Notes: a model not told the origin generated them from the letters alone. Positions 1 through 6,107 are shown, numbered from the stretch's first letter. The stretch is DNA of 6,154 nt from Desulfobacterales bacterium (GCA_022361095.1 JAKSBO010000469.1:1-6154); one strand, 5' to 3'. Numbers and translations: made by a program.

Positions 1-51
1 AACGGCTACAAGCAGGATGGGATAATTCTTATCTCATGAAAGTGCTTAAAG

Positions 52-141
52 TCAATACAATTTAAATGCGTTTGCCCTGTGATACACATGAATAACCTTG
101 GCCGGCCCTAAACTATCACCCAATGCAAAGATATCGTTCAT
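52..141 (-). pseudogene. 5' remnant of a Glu/Leu/Phe/Val-type dehydrogenase gene
   Basis: The minus strand has an ATG at 141 preceded by a full Shine-Dalgarno (AAAGGAGG) at 8-base spacing. It reads 29 codons to a TGA at 52-54. The first twenty residues (MNDIFALGDSLGPAKVIHVY) look, from memory, like the conserved N-terminus of Glu/Leu/Phe/Val dehydrogenases, where LGPxKVIHVY is followed by about 330 further residues including the GPAxGGxR segment and an NAD-binding Rossmann fold. Here the likeness stops near residue 20, the next residues (HRANAFKLY) do not fit, and a stop follows. No continuation is visible in any frame to the left edge. I read this as the promoter-proximal end of a catabolic amino-acid dehydrogenase gene cut by a deletion or insertion. 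A genuine 29-residue peptide is possible but less likely. The family call rests on about 20 residues. Confidence 0.5.
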
Positions 142-149
142 GGAAGTTG

Positions 150-157
150 CCTCCTTT
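150..157 (-). promoter_or_regulatory. Shine-Dalgarno of the dehydrogenase remnant
   Basis: AAAGGAGG on the minus strand lies 8 bases before the ATG at 141. It is an eight-base match to the anti-Shine-Dalgarno. Its strength and spacing show that a real gene began here. Its AAAGG part could pair with the CCTTT (minus strand) at 176-180, but five pairs alone are weak evidence for control. Confidence 0.6.
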
Positions 158-355
158 ATAATGGGGATAATGATAAAAGGTTAGGCAGTTTTTCTTCTAT
201 AAATTAAGGATACCAAAGGCCAAAAAGATTATCAAGAACTATGGCTAATCGGGCACGGCCGGCAATATGCAGGACTTTACATACCGTTAAATCTTTGGGA
301 TGATTAAAAATGCTTATGGCAAAATTATAGCGGATTGGCGAATAAAATCTTATTT

Positions 356-362
356 AGAGAGG
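356..362 (+). promoter_or_regulatory. Ribosome binding site of the small lipoprotein gene
   Basis: AGAGAGG ends 7 bases before an ATG at 370 and 12 bases before an ATG at 375. The spacing is best for 370, but that frame ends at a TAA (430-432) unless it shifts by -1 in the T8 tract at 388-395. The frame that continues through the gene contains 375. No comparable site precedes the in-frame ATG at 300. Confidence 0.45.
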
Positions 363-374
363 CATCAAAATGAG

Positions 375-728
375 ATGTATATTATTGTTTTTTTTATTAC
401 GTTTCTTTTCGGTTGTTCCATTCAAAATATAACGAATGAATCAAGTTCACAACAATCGCCGGAGGAGTTATTAGAATTCGCAAAAGCAAATTGCTTTTTT
501 TGGTATTTTAAAAAGAAAGGCTATGACCTTAAAGATATTGGGTCTATTTCAGGAGGTATAGTAGAAATGGGTTCATTATCTGCTGACCGCTATCAAAAAG
601 TCTCTTTGTTAGTTCAAAATTATTCCCCATTGATTCGAACCAAACAAAACATTGATATTGATCTCTTGAAATGCTTCAAATTAGATAAAGATCCGGATTT
701 TATCCGATCCATAGATAAGCTTAAATAA
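375..728 (+). CDS. Small putative lipoprotein, Tai4-like (T6SS amidase immunity family)
   Basis: From the ATG at 375 the product has 117 residues. It begins with a hydrophobic segment ending in a lipobox-like LFGC (lipidated Cys 14) followed by Ser, which by the E. coli +2 rule suggests the inner leaflet of the outer membrane. The mature part has two cysteines, in an ANC motif (residue 40) and a DLLKC motif (residue 100), with D-x-GS between them (about 54-57). From memory this resembles Tai4, the periplasmic immunity protein that blocks the Tae4 peptidoglycan amidase of type VI secretion; the two cysteines could form a disulfide. No Tae4-like toxin or secretion gene is in view, so it would be an orphan. 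Start choice is uncertain: 300 adds 25 charged residues but lacks a Shine-Dalgarno; 375 lacks a basic n-region; 370 has the best spacing but the wrong frame. The gene is AT-rich compared with the neighbouring operon. I am confident that it is a lipoprotein or otherwise exported; the family call is tentative. Confidence 0.6.
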   Translation: MYIIVFFITFLFGCSIQNITNESSSQQSPEELLEFAKANCFFWYFKKKGYDLKDIGSISGGIVEMGSLSADRYQKVSLLVQNYSPLIRTKQNIDIDLLKCFKLDKDPDFIRSIDKLK

Positions 729-823
729 TTTCTGATTATAACGGATTCGGGGGCTGAGTTAGGCCCATGGTCGGAATAAAACATTCCAAAATATGGTTTA
801 GAATTTTCGTTCGTATTCAAGGC

Positions 824-864
824 GTGTCAATGGGAGCATATTAAACATATGTTCCCATTGACAC
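824..864. repeat. Near-perfect 18-bp inverted repeat (hairpin) between convergent genes
   Basis: Arms at 824-841 and 847-864 are complementary at 17 of 18 positions, with a 5-base loop (TAAAC). The one exception, G836 against T852, is a G-U pair in plus-strand RNA, so the stem is unbroken. A shorter 9-base inverted repeat (ATATGGTTT at 791-799, AAACCATAT at 889-897) encloses it. No T-run follows the hairpin on either strand, so it is not a standard intrinsic terminator. It lies between the plus-strand lipoprotein gene and the end of the minus-strand operon. It could be an RNA 3'-end stabiliser, a protein-binding palindrome, or one copy of a dispersed palindromic element. Confidence 0.75.
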
Positions 865-968
865 AACGAAGAAGACGGATGAAAAGGCAAACCATATGGA
901 AGGTTTTATTTTGAACTTGGGCCTTAGGCTTTGTGGACAGGCCTGGTCAGCCCGTGGCCGTTATAGAA

Positions 969-2165
969 TCAGATATTTTCCTCATCCATTTCGTGGATAA
1001 GCCCCAAAGCGCGAGCTTTATAGCGATCATGGCAAGCCACTTTTTCCAGGGCTTTTTTAGCTGAATTCCTGTCCCCGGCCCGGCAGGCGCAAAGGCCATG
1101 TAAAAACAGGGAATTTATATCCTTATGATTCAGGCCGCTTGCCTTGCCAAAAGCCTGGGAAGCCAGGCTGTAATCCTTGTTTTCATAATGCACCCAGCCT
1201 TTAGTCCGCCAAAGGCGATGGGATCGCGGATAGGCAGCCAGGCCTTTTTGCGCAGCCTCCAGCGCCTTGTCATAATCACAGGCTTCAAACCAGCAGGCCG
1301 CAGTCCGCTCCCAAAGCCTGGCAGAGGGGTTGGCAACCACAAGTGCGGCATAATTTGCGGCGGCCCGGGACGGGATGCCCAAATTGACGTAGAGGTCTGC
1401 CAGCAGTTTTCGTTCTTGCCGGGACAGCGTTGTAACAAGACTGTAGGCCTCCAGATTCTGGGCCGCCTTCCGGTAATTGGCCATCTCCAGATACAAAACC
1501 GAGGCCAGTCGAAACAGATAGGCTTGAGGAGCAGGCCTTGCCAGAAGACGCTCCACGGTTCTCAAAGCCGTTTTAGGCTGCTTGACTTCCACGGCGGTCT
1601 GAACCAGAAGTTTCACCCATTTCTTATCAGGAGAACCGATCTTACCCGAACATAGATCTGTGAGTATGGGCAGCGCTTTTCGCTGTTTTTTGGCGGAGAT
1701 AAAAGCCACAGCGGCATGGAACCGCAACATATGTTTTTTACGGCCGGTCAGCTCCCAGGCCTTTTCCAGGGCCGTACCCGCCCTGGTGTACTTCTTTAAA
1801 TCAAAACAGATCTTGCCTATATTCTGCCAGGCCGGTGCATAGGCCGGACAGAACTCAATTGTTTTTTCATACTGTTCCAGGGCGGACTTAAATTTATTTA
1901 AATCCAGGTAACACGCAGCCAGGGTATATGCGACAAAGGCATGATTTTCGTCCGGGTGCTTTTGGAGAAATCCGGTTAAAACCTTTTCAGCCAGGGCCGG
2001 CTTTTTTTCCGTCATAAGCTTCTGGGCTTCCACCAGGGCCATTCTGGCGTTCTGGGTCAAGGTCTTTTCATCCGGACATGATCCTTTTGAAGCGGTCTGG
2101 GCCCAGGCCGGGGAAACGGATGTAAGCACAATCATCAGACACGTTAATAAAAAATATCGTCTCAT
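969..2165 (-). CDS. Periplasmic TPR protein of a TonB2/TtpC-type system
   Basis: This 398-residue protein has a signal peptide (RR n-region, hydrophobic core, AWA at 20-22, predicted cleavage before Gln 23). The mature chain is built of helical repeats of about 34 residues with TPR spacing: about 74-107, 108-141, 214-247, 281-314, 315-348 and 349-382, with a degenerate stretch between 142 and 213. It is the last gene of the operon, with its ATG 2 bases after the tonB stop and a GGAG 9 bases upstream, so translation is probably coupled. TPR proteins accompany tonB in Vibrio-type TonB2 clusters, where they are thought to assist TonB in the periplasm. I infer a scaffold that binds TonB, TtpC or the DUF3450 protein. 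The mature part has ten cysteines, many for a periplasmic helical repeat protein. No T-rich terminator follows the stop. Confidence 0.9.
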   Translation of the reverse strand: MRRYFLLTCLMIVLTSVSPAWAQTASKGSCPDEKTLTQNARMALVEAQKLMTEKKPALAEKVLTGFLQKHPDENHAFVAYTLAACYLDLNKFKSALEQYEKTIEFCPAYAPAWQNIGKICFDLKKYTRAGTALEKAWELTGRKKHMLRFHAAVAFISAKKQRKALPILTDLCSGKIGSPDKKWVKLLVQTAVEVKQPKTALRTVERLLARPAPQAYLFRLASVLYLEMANYRKAAQNLEAYSLVTTLSRQERKLLADLYVNLGIPSRAAANYAALVVANPSARLWERTAACWFEACDYDKALEAAQKGLAAYPRSHRLWRTKGWVHYENKDYSLASQAFGKASGLNHKDINSLFLHGLCACRAGDRNSAKKALEKVACHDRYKARALGLIHEMDEENI

Positions 2166-2167
2166 TG

Positions 2168-2857
2168 TTAATTCTCCAGTTTAAATACCACCGAGGTGGT
2201 GACCAAAGTTTTCACCTTTCTGCCCATAAGCTCACCAGGTGCATATCGCCATGTCGACACGGCATCCAGGACCGCCTCTTCAAAAAAGCCCGGGGGTTTT
2301 GCTTCCAGAATTTTGATGTTCGACACATGCCCCTCTTTGTCCACCAGAAACCGGATTTTAACGGTGCCCTCCCGGCCCATGCGCTTGGCCCGGTAAGGAT
2401 ACCGGGGGGCGGCTTTAAACCGGGGTACAGGGATGGTATCCACGGCATCAAGGTCCATGATCGAATTAAAATCGGGGCCGGCACCCGGGGTTGCAACAGG
2501 TCCCTGGTTTGACGAAATCATGTGGATATCACTGGAAAGCCTTGGATCAATATTCAGATCAAGGTTGGGCATTTCCATCTTCAATTGTTGTTTGGGTACG
2601 TTTAAATGCTCTTGGTGAACAATTTTATGAATCTTTTCCGGGGGCTCTTCCTCTTTAATTTCTTCTTTTTTTTTGGGTTCCGGCTCTATGGGCTGGGGTT
2701 TGAACCGTGTAAAGGTCACCACATTCAGGCTTTCCAGGTCCCCGGGACGGGTTTCCATATGGATCAGGCCGGGCAAAAGCCCGAACAGGGCCAGATTGAT
2801 AATCATAGCCCCTAAAATGCCCTGAACCAGATACGATTGTTGATATGACAGTTTCAT
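2168..2857 (-). CDS. tonB: TonB energy-transducing protein (TonB2-like)
   Basis: TonB carries proton-motive energy from the ExbB/ExbD complex across the periplasm to outer-membrane receptors. From the ATG at 2857 the protein has 229 residues, near the usual TonB length. There is one N-terminal membrane anchor (about 10-32), then a short charged proline linker (about 53-75, PQPIEPEPKKKEE), a less ordered stretch rich in Asn, Asp and Met (about 85-140), and a TonB C-terminal domain (about 143-229). That domain has the RYPYRAKRMGREGTVKIRF pattern, the LVDKEGHV hairpin, and the AVLDAVSTWRYAPG helix. The start overlaps the exbD stop as TAATG. An in-frame ATG at 2920 would add 21 residues inside exbD and place a hydrophilic tail before the anchor, so I rejected it. 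The linker is shorter and less repetitive than in E. coli TonB, as in TonB2-class proteins. Confidence 0.95.
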   Translation of the reverse strand: MKLSYQQSYLVQGILGAMIINLALFGLLPGLIHMETRPGDLESLNVVTFTRFKPQPIEPEPKKKEEIKEEEPPEKIHKIVHQEHLNVPKQQLKMEMPNLDLNIDPRLSSDIHMISSNQGPVATPGAGPDFNSIMDLDAVDTIPVPRFKAAPRYPYRAKRMGREGTVKIRFLVDKEGHVSNIKILEAKPPGFFEEAVLDAVSTWRYAPGELMGRKVKTLVTTSVVFKLEN

Positions 2858-3279
2858 TAACCGGACTCTCCCGACCTGGTGGCGGCAATGCTCACCCGTT
2901 TGGCACCGGCCAGCCGGCACTGGTCCATCACCTGGATCACCTTCCCGGTATAGCTGACCTTGTCCGCCACAATCACCACAGCGCCTTCGGGGTTCTGGGC
3001 CAATGCCCGGGTAATATGGGCCCTGACGCTTCGGACATCAATCTTTTGCCCGTCAAAATGGATGGTGCCGTCCCGGGATACGGCCACAAGGATATTGCCG
3101 TTTTTGGTCAATGTGGCGGATGAGGCCGAAGGCCGTTGTACATCAATCCCTGTTTCCCGGACAAAACTTGTGGTCACCATAAAAAAAATCAGCAACAGAA
3201 ACACAAGATCAATGAGCGGACTCATGTTGATATCCATCTCATTGCTTTTCATGCGCAAAGAATTTCTCACATTGATCAT
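2857..3279 (-). CDS. exbD: ExbD/TolR-family proton-channel subunit
   Basis: ExbD works with ExbB in the inner membrane to use proton flow to energise TonB. The 140-residue protein has a short cytoplasmic N-terminus, one membrane segment (about 21-39) and a periplasmic domain to the end. The family signature INMSPLIDLVFLLLIFFMV is plain, and Asp 24 is the conserved proton-carrying aspartate (Asp 25 in E. coli ExbD). The length matches the family. I take the ATG at 3279 because AAAGGAGA lies 8 bases upstream; the internal ATG at 3252 has no ribosome binding site. It begins 15 bases after the exbB stop, and its own stop overlaps the tonB start by one base. As the only ExbD here, it presumably serves both ExbB-type proteins encoded upstream. 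Confidence 0.95.
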   Translation of the reverse strand: MINVRNSLRMKSNEMDINMSPLIDLVFLLLIFFMVTTSFVRETGIDVQRPSASSATLTKNGNILVAVSRDGTIHFDGQKIDVRSVRAHITRALAQNPEGAVVIVADKVSYTGKVIQVMDQCRLAGAKRVSIAATRSGESG

Positions 3280-3294
3280 CTCCCTGTCTCCTTT

Positions 3295-3906
3295 TCAAAG
3301 TCTGCGTTTAATAATAATAGCCGCTTCTTCAAGGCGATTTTTGGCGGCATGGGAACGCCTGAACAGCAGCGCACTCATGAAAAACCCGGGGATGGCGACC
3401 ACAAGACCGCTCTGGGTGGTCACAAGGGCCTCGGAAATGCCGCCGGCCATGGCCTTGGCATTGCCCGTGCCAAACAGGGTGATCACATCAAAGGTGGTAA
3501 TCATGCCGGTAACAGTGCCTAAAAGGCCGAACAACGGGGCCACGGCCGCAAAAACCGCAATGGCGGCAAGATACCGCTCCAACCCGTGCACCATGGTCAT
3601 GCAGCACTGGTCCACAATCCGTTTATTCACCTGGTAATCATTGGTGCGGTGGGCCAGGACATGGCGGGCCAGGTGGGCCCGGGGGCCTGCGGCACCTTCC
3701 GGCACCAGGCACTTGGATGCAGGGTCACGGTCCAGAATTCTGACCAATGCATGAAGGGCGATATCTTTTCGTTCCAGACGGGAAAAGAAAAACATACGAT
3801 CCAGAATCAGGGCCCACATGGCAAAAGAACACAAGATCAAAGGAATCATGACGGTGCCGCCCTGACCCAGGTAAGCCAGAATATTTCCAACTAAATCGGA
3901 ATTCAT
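3295..3906 (-). CDS. exbB: ExbB/TolQ/MotA-family proton-channel protein (short paralog)
   Basis: The 203-residue protein has the standard ExbB layout: an N-terminal membrane segment (about 16-36), a cytoplasmic loop (about 37-110) and two further membrane segments (about 112-136 and 158-182). The signature GLLGTVTGMITTFDVITL (127-144) and the GGISEALVTT stretch (155-164) belong to the MotA/TolQ/ExbB proton-channel domain; Thr 131, 133, 163 and 164 sit where polar channel residues are expected. It should form the inner-membrane core with ExbD. I place the start at 3906: it forms an ATGA overlap with the ttpC stop, GGAGG lies 9 bases upstream, and the chain leads directly into membrane segment 1. 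An in-frame ATG at 3993 adds 29 residues inside ttpC and is unlikely. The C-terminal half closely resembles that of the adjacent TtpC. Confidence 0.95.
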   Translation of the reverse strand: MNSDLVGNILAYLGQGGTVMIPLILCSFAMWALILDRMFFFSRLERKDIALHALVRILDRDPASKCLVPEGAAGPRAHLARHVLAHRTNDYQVNKRIVDQCCMTMVHGLERYLAAIAVFAAVAPLFGLLGTVTGMITTFDVITLFGTGNAKAMAGGISEALVTTQSGLVVAIPGFFMSALLFRRSHAAKNRLEEAAIIIKRRL

Positions 3907-5312
3907 GCCGGCCGACCTCCCCGGAACACGATATTGGTCAGGGCCACCGCTTTTTCTTCCATATCGCCGATCACGTGTGCCACCCGGCGGCATAAGAAGG
4001 TATACAAGAGCATGATGGGAATCGCCACGGCCAGGCCCAGCATGGTCGTCACAAGGGCGGTGGAAATGCCGCCGGACATCATCCGGGGGTCACCCGTCCC
4101 GTAAAGGGTAATGACATGAAAGGTTGAGATCATGCCCGTCACCGTGCCCAACAGGCCCAGAAGCGGAGAAATAGCCCCCATGATATTAAGCATGGGCAAA
4201 AACCGCTCAAGCCTGGGCAGCTCCTTCAAGATAGACTCCTGGAGCACGCTTTCCAAGGTTTCCCGGTTCTCTTTTCTGGCGTTGAGGCCTGCGCGAAGGA
4301 CATTGTATACCGGCACCTTTTTCTTGCCCACAATCCTTTGGCAGTCATCCCAGGCCCCCTGGGCCGCCAGATCATTTACCCGGCCCATAACCTTGTCGGT
4401 ATTGGCGTGGACCCGTCCTAAAAACATGGTACGTTCAATGCCGATAACAATGGCGAAGACACCAAGGGCCAGGATGGGCCAGACCAAAACACCGCCCTTT
4501 TCAATCTGGTCCTTCAGGGTCTGCTGATGGGTGATCTGTTTCAGCGCCCCGCCCCGGGAGATATCAATATACACATCGTCTGTCTTGCCGGTCATATACC
4601 CGGACAAATTCTTCTGAATCCCCCTGGCAGGCAATGCAGAGAGTGCATAAAGCTTTTTGGTATCCTGGGAGTATTCAAGGAAACCGGCGTTCCCGTCCTT
4701 CTCGTAGGCCCAGGTAAACCCGCCCAGGCTCAACACCTTGCCTTCAACCGTTTCCCCGGCATCTGAAATGAAAGGCATGGTCCGGATATCAATTCCGCCG
4801 GTCAGGCGCATCTCTTCTAAAAACAGATCCGCCAAAGCAGCCATGTCATCAAGTCCGGGAAACCTGCTGGAGTCCAGAACAGGAGAGAGACGGTTCAGGC
4901 GCTCAGGATTCCGGGCCGTATAGGCGGATTCCGCCAGCAGGGAATTCAAATTGCCTGCCGCCACCCGGACAGCACCGGAGAGTTCATTGAGCCGGGTCTG
5001 ACGGACTGCGGTCTTTTCATCCAGTTCGGCATTTTCCCGGGCCAGGGCCTCGACTTTCTGGATTTTGCCGTTCACCTCGGCTTCAAGGGCAATCACCCTG
5101 GATCTTAACCGGTTAAGTTCCTTGGACATCCGGCTTTTATCGGCTTGAATTTGCGATCGCACCATGCGGTCTTTTTTCTGGGACGCTTCCAGTTGCTTCC
5201 TGGCTTCAACGGCTGCCTGGCGCAGATCCCGGGCCTGGGCAACCCCGGCAAAAAGCGCCGGAACCATGATGAGAACAATAAATCTTGATATCAAATGCGA
5301 AAAAATTTTCAT
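3903..5312 (-). CDS. ttpC: TtpC-type extended ExbB/TolQ protein with periplasmic coiled coil
   Basis: At 469 residues this is about twice the length of ExbB. It begins with a signal peptide (AQA at 25-27), then a helical coiled-coil region rich in Lys, Arg, Glu and Gln (about 30-125), then a more globular part (about 135-265), all predicted to be periplasmic. The C-terminal half is a complete MotA/TolQ/ExbB domain with membrane segments at about 272-294, 372-396 and 417-441, the signature GLLGTVTGMISTFHVITL (386-403) and GGISTALVTT (414-423). This is the architecture of TtpC, required for TonB2-dependent iron uptake in Vibrio. The start at 5312 forms an ATGA overlap with the DUF3450 gene; AAGGA lies 10 bases upstream. 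It probably joins ExbB and ExbD in the inner membrane and projects its coiled coil toward TonB and the DUF3450 protein. Confidence 0.92.
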   Translation of the reverse strand: MKIFSHLISRFIVLIMVPALFAGVAQARDLRQAAVEARKQLEASQKKDRMVRSQIQADKSRMSKELNRLRSRVIALEAEVNGKIQKVEALARENAELDEKTAVRQTRLNELSGAVRVAAGNLNSLLAESAYTARNPERLNRLSPVLDSSRFPGLDDMAALADLFLEEMRLTGGIDIRTMPFISDAGETVEGKVLSLGGFTWAYEKDGNAGFLEYSQDTKKLYALSALPARGIQKNLSGYMTGKTDDVYIDISRGGALKQITHQQTLKDQIEKGGVLVWPILALGVFAIVIGIERTMFLGRVHANTDKVMGRVNDLAAQGAWDDCQRIVGKKKVPVYNVLRAGLNARKENRETLESVLQESILKELPRLERFLPMLNIMGAISPLLGLLGTVTGMISTFHVITLYGTGDPRMMSGGISTALVTTMLGLAVAIPIMLLYTFLCRRVAHVIGDMEEKAVALTNIVFRGGRPA

Positions 5313-6091
5313 TGTGAAGCAATCCTTCCCAACGGGAGTTTGACAAGTTCAATACTTCTTTCCAGACGGGCCATGGCCACGGCCCGGGAAATATCGCGGT
5401 TAACGGTTTCGGGCAGGGTCTGCCAGGTCTTTTGACCCGGATCAAACACCGCACTTTTTTTCCGGTCAATGGTCTGGCACAACAGGCTGACCCGGCCCAC
5501 CCGGAGCACATCCACAAGAACCGGAACCTGGTCCAGCTCCACGGTGGACTGGGTAACTTCAACGGTGGTGCCGTATTCCGCCTCTATCTGGAGGGCCTCA
5601 AATATACGCCTGAACTTCTCGGCAGAAGAGGTTTGGGGGTCCACCATCATCGTTTTCAAGTCTGCCATACGGCCCTGGCGCTCATCTTCCAGAAAGGGAA
5701 GGTCTTCAGCGATGGCCGATTCCAGCCGCAGAAGCACTGAATCCAAAAAAGCCTCCAGCTCAGCTTCCACACGGTCGGTCTCCTTTTCACGCCTAAGATT
5801 TTCATCCAGCCGGGCCTGTTCCAGTTTCAGGCGCAGATTCATTTTCTCCAGGCGCTTTTCCAGTTCAGATGCCCGGGTCTCCAGGGTCTGCAACTGGTCC
5901 CCCATGCTCTTTGACTTTTCAGACCAGTTTTTCCTGACATCCTGAACATCTTTTTCCACCTTGATGACCTGTCCCAGATCGTCCCGAATCGTTTTACTTA
6001 ATGGTTTTTCACCTGCATAAACGCCATTTGCTGAAAAAAAAGAGAGGCTGAACAGCACGAGCAAAAAAATAATCCAATTGAACCTATACAA
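5309..6091 (-). CDS. DUF3450 periplasmic coiled-coil protein
   Basis: The 260-residue product has a signal peptide (hydrophobic residues 6-22, VYA at 24-26), a long coiled coil (about 40-125, rich in Glu, Lys, Arg and Leu) and a conserved C-terminal region with LPFLEDER (131-138), EYGTTVEV (172-179) and LRVGRVSLLCQTID (196-209). These features match my recollection of DUF3450, a family of unknown biochemistry found beside ttpC-exbB-exbD-tonB sets. The start codon is TTG at 6091, chosen because AAAGGAG lies 9 bases upstream and the signal peptide begins there; the next in-frame ATG would remove the signal peptide. The frame stays open to the right edge without another ATG, GTG or TTG. It is the first operon gene visible and overlaps ttpC by ATGA. 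I infer a periplasmic partner of the TtpC coiled coil. Confidence 0.9.
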   Translation of the reverse strand: MYRFNWIIFLLVLFSLSFFSANGVYAGEKPLSKTIRDDLGQVIKVEKDVQDVRKNWSEKSKSMGDQLQTLETRASELEKRLEKMNLRLKLEQARLDENLRREKETDRVEAELEAFLDSVLLRLESAIAEDLPFLEDERQGRMADLKTMMVDPQTSSAEKFRRIFEALQIEAEYGTTVEVTQSTVELDQVPVLVDVLRVGRVSLLCQTIDRKKSAVFDPGQKTWQTLPETVNRDISRAVAMARLERSIELVKLPLGRIASQ

Positions 6092-6100
6092 TCTTAGAAT

Positions 6101-6107
6101 CTCCTTT
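6101..6107 (-). promoter_or_regulatory. Shine-Dalgarno that fixes a TTG start
   Basis: AAAGGAG on the minus strand lies 9 bases before the TTG at 6091. It is the main reason to place the DUF3450 start at a TTG. A second, weaker AAAGGA lies at 6112-6117 but has no start codon at suitable spacing. Confidence 0.7.

Noticed and set aside
241..303. Plus-strand 20-codon frame from the ATG at 241, overlapping the ATG at 300 as ATGA
   Set aside because: It has no Shine-Dalgarno and no recognisable sequence; an overlap of this kind can arise by chance.
276..304. Possible plus-strand promoter, TTTACA then GATGAT with a 17-base spacer
   Set aside because: The -10 element matches only four of six positions and there is no extended -10. 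It would fit a start at 370 or 375 but is not strong enough to annotate.
620..820. Minus-strand 66-codon frame overlapping the lipoprotein gene
   Set aside because: It begins at a TTG with no ribosome binding site, is largely antisense to the lipoprotein gene and shows no domain.
889..912. Possible terminator: AAACC/GGTTT stem followed by TATTTTG
   Set aside because: The stem has only five pairs, is AT-rich, has an 8-base loop and the T-run is interrupted.
1125..1655. Plus-strand open frame of 176 codons opposite the TPR gene
   Set aside because: It lies entirely antisense to a protein with a signal peptide and clear TPR periodicity, has no recognisable domain, and is explained by GC-biased codons on the other strand.
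2858..2920. Upstream ATG (2920) giving TonB 21 extra residues
   Set aside because: The extension lies within exbD, is hydrophilic, and would precede the membrane anchor. The TAATG junction at 2857 is a standard coupled start.
2960..3637. Plus-strand open frame of 225 codons opposite exbD and exbB
   Set aside because: It spans two well-recognised genes in antisense, its translation is low-complexity with no family features, and no ribosome binding site was found.
3907..3993. Upstream ATG (3993) giving ExbB 29 extra residues
   Set aside because: The extension is Gly/Arg/Pro-rich sequence read out of frame from ttpC. The ATG at 3906 has GGAGG at the right spacing and the usual ExbB N-terminus.
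5469..5945. Plus-strand Ser/Arg-rich open frame opposite the DUF3450 gene
   Set aside because: The Ser/Arg richness is the antisense reading of Glu/Lys/Leu-rich coiled-coil codons.
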